NCBI GenBank assembly: GCA_024180945.1
Contig: JAKSGN010000016.1
Span: forward strand, 496,001 to 560,000
Length of the DNA: 64,000 nucleotides
Reading direction: 5' to 3'
Source of the DNA: Macrophomina tecta
Taxonomy: Eukaryota > Ascomycota > Dothideomycetes > Botryosphaeriales > Botryosphaeriaceae
The notes beneath the pieces are model-generated. The model was not told where the DNA came from and did not search any database. It was given only the letters and a program-made list of their open reading frames with translations. Positions 59,099 through 64,000 of the stretch are shown here, piece after piece; the first letter of the stretch is position 1; each line of letters starts with the position of its first letter. The position numbers and the translations under genes were made by a program.

Positions 59099-61153
59099 AT
59101 AGCCGACCTCTTTTAGGTTATTTAAGATATGCAAGGCTAGATTAGTGAACTACGTAGATAACTCTAGAAGTAGACTAATGAAAATAACTAGCTCTATTAA
59201 TAAATAGGCGAACTTTGTAACTAAGCTATTCTAATAACCTCTACCCCGGCACCTATTTATACTTCGGTATTAATAATAACTCAACCTTCTAATAGGAGCA
59301 TAAAGACGGCTAAGCTAGATCTATTCTATAGTAACTAAAAGAAGCTCTAGACCTTTCTTTTATAACTTAACTTATACTTCTTCTTTAACTCTAGGAACTT
59401 TTCTACTAACGATAAAAAGGTAATATTTGCTACTATCTACCTCCGTAATATTATAGTATAGTAGTTCGAGCCCTACCTTAGAGACCGAATAGAGTAAGAA
59501 CTAGAAATACGTAAGAAGAATACTAAAAAAGTCTTTAGTAGCTATAAGTACTTTGTAACTTAGATTAAGTAAAGCTTCGGAGACCTCGATAAGATTAATA
59601 AGGCCCGACGAGCCGTTATAAATATCTACTAGAAGACCTTAGTAGCGGACTATATTATAGAATTCTAAAAGGCCGCGGCTTATCTAGACGACTAGTCCGA
59701 CTACGCCCTTATAGATTACTACTACCGAGGACTTAAAGAAAGGGTTAAAGACTAACTTATAATATAAGACGATTCTAAGACCCTAGATAAGCTTATTAAG
59801 CTAGCTATTAAATACGATAACCGCCTCTTCGAGCGCTAATCCGAGAAGTATAAGGTAAACTATAGTGCTAATACTTCGCACCTAGCGCGCCCTAGATATA
59901 CTTAGGAAGGGGGAGATGCTATAGAGCTAGATAATATTAACCGCCGGAATAACTCACCTAAAAGGGACAACTACTATAGAGGAAAAAACAACGGCTATAA
60001 AGAAAAATAATATAAAGAATAGACCCTAGAGTAAAGATAAAGAATTAAAAAAGAACTATATATCTACTACAGTAAGACCTAGAAAAAGATATACTACTAT
60101 CTTAAGAAGAATAAATAAGTCTTAGCTACGATATAAGAACTAAAAAGCCGAGAGGTCTCTATAGTTACTAAGTAAGAAAGCCCCTTTACTAAAACTAATA
60201 AGTAACGCGAAGAAAACTAAAGCGCCGAGTATTAGAAGCTTAGCTAGATAGCCTATTATAATGATAACTATACTACTTACTAGAGTAATAAGGACGCTAT
60301 AGGCTAGTACTCTAAGAAGCTACGATACGTTAATATAACTCTAAGAATAGAAGAGGGGCTTATTAAAGCCTTTTCTAATGACGAGAACCTAGTTAATAGC
60401 GATACGGGGAAACTATATAATAGTACTCTAGAGTTAAGCACGACCGATAACGAGTAGTAGTAGAACGAAGCTACGCTTATAAGAATAACTAAGTACCTAG
60501 CTCGATATGGAGAGACACGTTGTATCTTTAATAGTCTAGAACCTATAGTTACCTAGATTCTAGGTTCTATAATTAACCTCGGGACGTAATAATATAAGGT
60601 ATAGTAAAGAAAGGTATACGTACGCGTTTAGTAAAACGATACCTAGAATTTCTAGAAAGAATTGCTACTTAAGACAGTCGACGAACTCGTATTCTAACAA
60701 GAGAATAAGGCACGAGAAGTACGATAATGCTAAGGCCTATAGTATCTCTACGATATAGCCTATACCCTCTATTAGTATAGTACAGCGACTAGAAACAGGA
60801 GTACCTTATAATAGATATTCTACGAAAAATACGATATACCTACCTTCTAGTATTAGGTCTAAAATGGATGGATCTACTAGAGACGACTAATTAAACACGA
60901 TAGATAGACGTAATAGAAAGATACTCTAGTCCTAGTTAACGAATAGAACGAATATATTCGTTACGAAATAACAGGGCGACCTATATTAAAAAACTAAACG
61001 GCTTTACTAGATAGAAACTCTAGAAGGAGCCGTTAAATAGGTCTCTTAACTAGATTATACATATAGCGAACGGAATTATACCTACCGAATTAAACTTATA
61101 TCGACTTTTATATATTCTAGTTATATTCTACGGGAAAAAGGCAATGGCTATAA
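59099..61153 (+). pseudogene. Gypsy-A#4 gag (2055 nt)
   Basis: From ATA (presumed ATG) to TAA. Gag domain with KTAKLDLFY at 59303, FGDLDKINKA near 59575 and GLKERVKD near 59738; basic linker; CxxC-like region near 60050. The slip heptamer 61132-61138 sits six codons before the stop. Only RIP-type stops interrupt it. Confidence 0.82.
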
Positions 61154-64000
61154 TTAATAGTAGCATATAAGGTATATTTATCGACCCTAAGTTTATTATT
61201 AAGAACTAACTATTCTAGTAAGCTAAGAATTACTCTTATTAGCTAAGCACGGTAGACGGCTCCCTAGCGAAATACGAAAATAGCTAGATATAAATTAAGA
61301 TAGGGGAAGTACCCCTTATTATCGATAATTACCGAGAACAGATTAACCTCGACGTAATAATAATCCCTAAATACGATATTATTCTAGGAATATTGTAGCT
61401 AAAGACTTATAAGCTATATATTAGCTAGAGAATAGAGACTATTATATTTTCTAATAAATACTATAGACGCTACCTTATAATAGCAAGAAGAAGCTAATAG
61501 AGCTAAAAGAAAGCGCTAGAGTCTAAAAGCTAGAGCGAAACCTTCGAGCTAAGATAGCGGGATAATAACGTACCTATAGATATTAAGACTATTAGCTACC
61601 GAGCGCTAAAACTTATAATAAGATAAGGAGAAAAGGCCTATATAATTTACGTAAAACCTAGTAAGAATACTAAGTAGAAGACTCTTACTTATATAATACG
61701 GGGCCTTACAGATAAGAATAAGAATAGTCTAAAGCTAGTTAAAAAAGACTATTCCTAAAGGCTTAATAGATAGTACGGCTACTTAGATAAAGTGAGTACT
61801 AGTCCCCTTAGATATAGAAGCTACAATAATAAATATATTTTAGTAGCCGAGGTTAGCGTAGACCTTAGCAGAATTATAAGGCCTACTATAAATAAATTAG
61901 CATCTGTACTAAAATTAGAGATAGTCCTATAAGAATTCTAGAATATACTAAGAATATTCTAAGAAAGAGGAAAAGAGTAACTACTAGAGTATTAGCTATA
62001 GAATTATAAGATACCCCTACTCCCGGGAACGTAATTAGTATTTAAGCCCATCTACTCTTTATTAGAAACTAAGGCTAAAGTATTATAAAAATATATTAAT
62101 AAGAACTTAGAATAAGAATATATATAACCCTTATAGTCGCCGGTAAAATATCCTATTCTATTTATTTCTAAGAAGAATGACAAGCTCTACCTCTATATTA
62201 ACTACCGATAGCTAAATAATATTACGGTTAAAAACTAATACCTACTACCTCGTATTAATGAATTATAGAATAAGCTTCGCAACGCTAAGTTCTTTATAAA
62301 GCTAGATCTCTAAGAAGACTACCACCTAGTCCATATTAAAAAAGGTAAAGAATAGAAGATAGTATTCTAAACGCGATTTAGATATTACGAGTATATAGTA
62401 ATATCTTTTAGATTTACTAACGTATCGGCTATCTTCTAGAGCTTAGTTAATAATATCCTACGTCTGTATTTAGATGTATTTACCTTAGCTTACCTAGATA
62501 ATATTCTAATATACTCGGAGACACTCGAAGAATATACTAAGTATATAAGAAAAGATCTAGAGGCCTTAGACGAATAAAACCTCTAAGTAGCCCTAGAAAA
62601 AAGCGAGTAGTATATATAAAGAATAGAATACTTAGGGTTTATTATTACTCTAGAATATATTGGTATAGACGATAAAAAACTAGACGTAATTAGAGATTAG
62701 CTAATACCGTAAATCGTTAAAGAAGTATAATTCTTTCTTAGATTTACTAACTTTTACTAGAAGTTTATTATAAACTATACTAAAATAATAACACCTCTAA
62801 CCGATATTACTAAGAAAGAACATAGATTTATATAGAAAGAAAAATAATAACGAGCATTTAACTTACTAAAGCGGATATTTATAGAAGTACTAGTTCTAGG
62901 GCTCTATAACCCGGACCTACTAATTATAATAGAAACTAACGCTTTAGACTATGCTATAGGAGCTGTACTTAGTTAGCTAAATAAAAAAAATAGACTATAC
63001 TCTATCGCCTACTACTTATAGAAAATAATACCTACTAAGAAGAACTATAATATCTATAATAAAGAACTTTTAGCTATAGTTATAGCTTTTAAAGAATAGA
63101 AATACTACCTCGAAGACGCTAAATACTAGGTTATAGTCTACTATGACTATAAGAACCTCTTATACTTTACTACTACTAAAGAGTTAAACCATTAATAGGT
63201 TTAGTAGACTAAAGAACTAGTATTCTATAATATAAAGATTACCTCTAGAAAGGGATTTAAGAATACTCGCGTAGATACACTAAGTAGATAAGCCGACTAT
63301 ATTAAGGGAAAGCTAGGTTCGTAACCTATAATACTTAATACGTAGAAAGACGAGTCTTTTATACCCGCTAGCCGTAGTTGCTAGATTATAGCTATTTATA
63401 GTTTAGGATAAATATAGCTTAAAAAAGAACTAAATAACTCGCTTACCCTAATTAGACTATTCGCCCTAGCGATATGCCTCGAAGGTAATAAATAGAAGTA
63501 AAAGATCCGAGAAGCCTATATAGATAATATAATAGCCTAAGAAATCAGAGAGCTTAAAGATAACCCCCGAGTAACTAGAAATATAGATAGTATAATTCTA
63601 TTTTTAGAATTAGTTTACGTTCTGGTTAAACTACGGGAAGAGCTCGTAAAGGATATATACGAAGCCCTAGTATATAGTTATTAAGAAATAGATAAGATAA
63701 TAGAGTGAATTACAAGAAACTACTACTTCCCGGGGCTTAAAAGAACGGTTTAACGGGTAGTCTCGTAATATAACTTTTATATTAGAAGTAAGGCCGCGAG
63801 GTACGTATTCTATGAACTACTTTAGCCGCTATTAGTACTAAAGCGCCCTTAGTAATTTATCTCACTAGACTTTATTATGGATCTACCTAAGTTAGAAGAA
63901 CTGCTTACTAAGATTAAGTATAACTTAATCCTAGTTATCATTAATAGAATAATAAAGTACGTAACTATACCTTAAGATGGTAAACGCGGAAGAACTCGCC
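61132..64000 (+). pseudogene. Gypsy-A#4 pol, to the integrase core
   Basis: -1 frame relative to gag. Protease Asn-Ser-Ser near 61155; RT with YLDN near 62491; RNase H near 62930; integrase zinc region near 63700; core begins near 63870 and runs off the window. Mutated throughout. Confidence 0.88.

Larger units (their letters stand above)
58175..64000 (+). mobile_element. Gypsy-A#4, 5' two-thirds, continues past the window
   Basis: 5' LTR 58175-58954 (780 bp), leader 58955-59098, gag, pol into the integrase core. Target half-duplication atatt. Confidence 0.92.

Noticed and set aside
1..64000. CRISPR arrays, operons, rRNA genes
   Set aside because: None seen; the intron, signal peptide gene structure, LTR elements and RIP pattern are eukaryotic (fungal).

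Overview
The window looks like an AT-rich, gene-poor compartment of a filamentous ascomycete (Pezizomycotina) genome. Almost all of it is nested LTR retrotransposons whose frames are broken by TAG/TAA codons where Gln or Trp would be expected. Asp often reads as Asn at catalytic sites, and differences between repeat copies are mostly C/T and G/A. That is the signature of repeat-induced point mutation (RIP). One GC-rich island (about 12.9-15.6 kb) holds the only apparently intact gene, a secreted M19 membrane dipeptidase with one 61-nt intron.

Layout. 1-6485: 3' part of a Ty3/gypsy chromovirus-like element (Gypsy-A#1, +) with a third, antisense ORF. 6486-11408: two opposed Ty1/copia elements (Copia-1 -, Copia-2 +), each carrying a solo LTR related to Gypsy-A. 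11409-12900: a broken unknown gene, an unidentified open frame, a copia primer-site fossil, a long palindrome and short tandem repeats. 13175-14417: dipeptidase. 15315-18328: two pogo/Fot1-type transposase relics, the second hit by a 605-bp solo LTR. 18329-39886: a deep nest. Gypsy-A#3 (+) was split by an inverted Gypsy-A (-), which was split by Gypsy-A#2 (+). A Gypsy-B element (-) now bridges the last two without a target-site duplication, and a 628-bp TRIM sits in the inverted copy. 39887-58174: a short GC-rich repeat, then two head-to-tail copia elements (-) sharing one LTR, the first split by a complete Gypsy-C (-) with a 5-bp TSD. 58175-64000: Gypsy-A#4 (+), running off the window.

How the parts work. 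Gypsy-A gag is exactly 2055 nt in the three copies where it can be measured, once the 633-bp TRIM plus duplication is removed. It ends just after a conserved G_GGA_AAA heptamer, which places protease-RT-RNase H-integrase-chromodomain in the -1 frame. Gypsy-A and Gypsy-C both carry an antisense coiled-coil ORF between pol and the polypurine tract. The TRIM shares the first 10 LTR bases and a similar polypurine tract with Gypsy-A and appears self-primed. The copia families have a primer site resembling the complement of the initiator-tRNA-Met anticodon region. All identifications were made by eye from translations; nothing was searched against a database.
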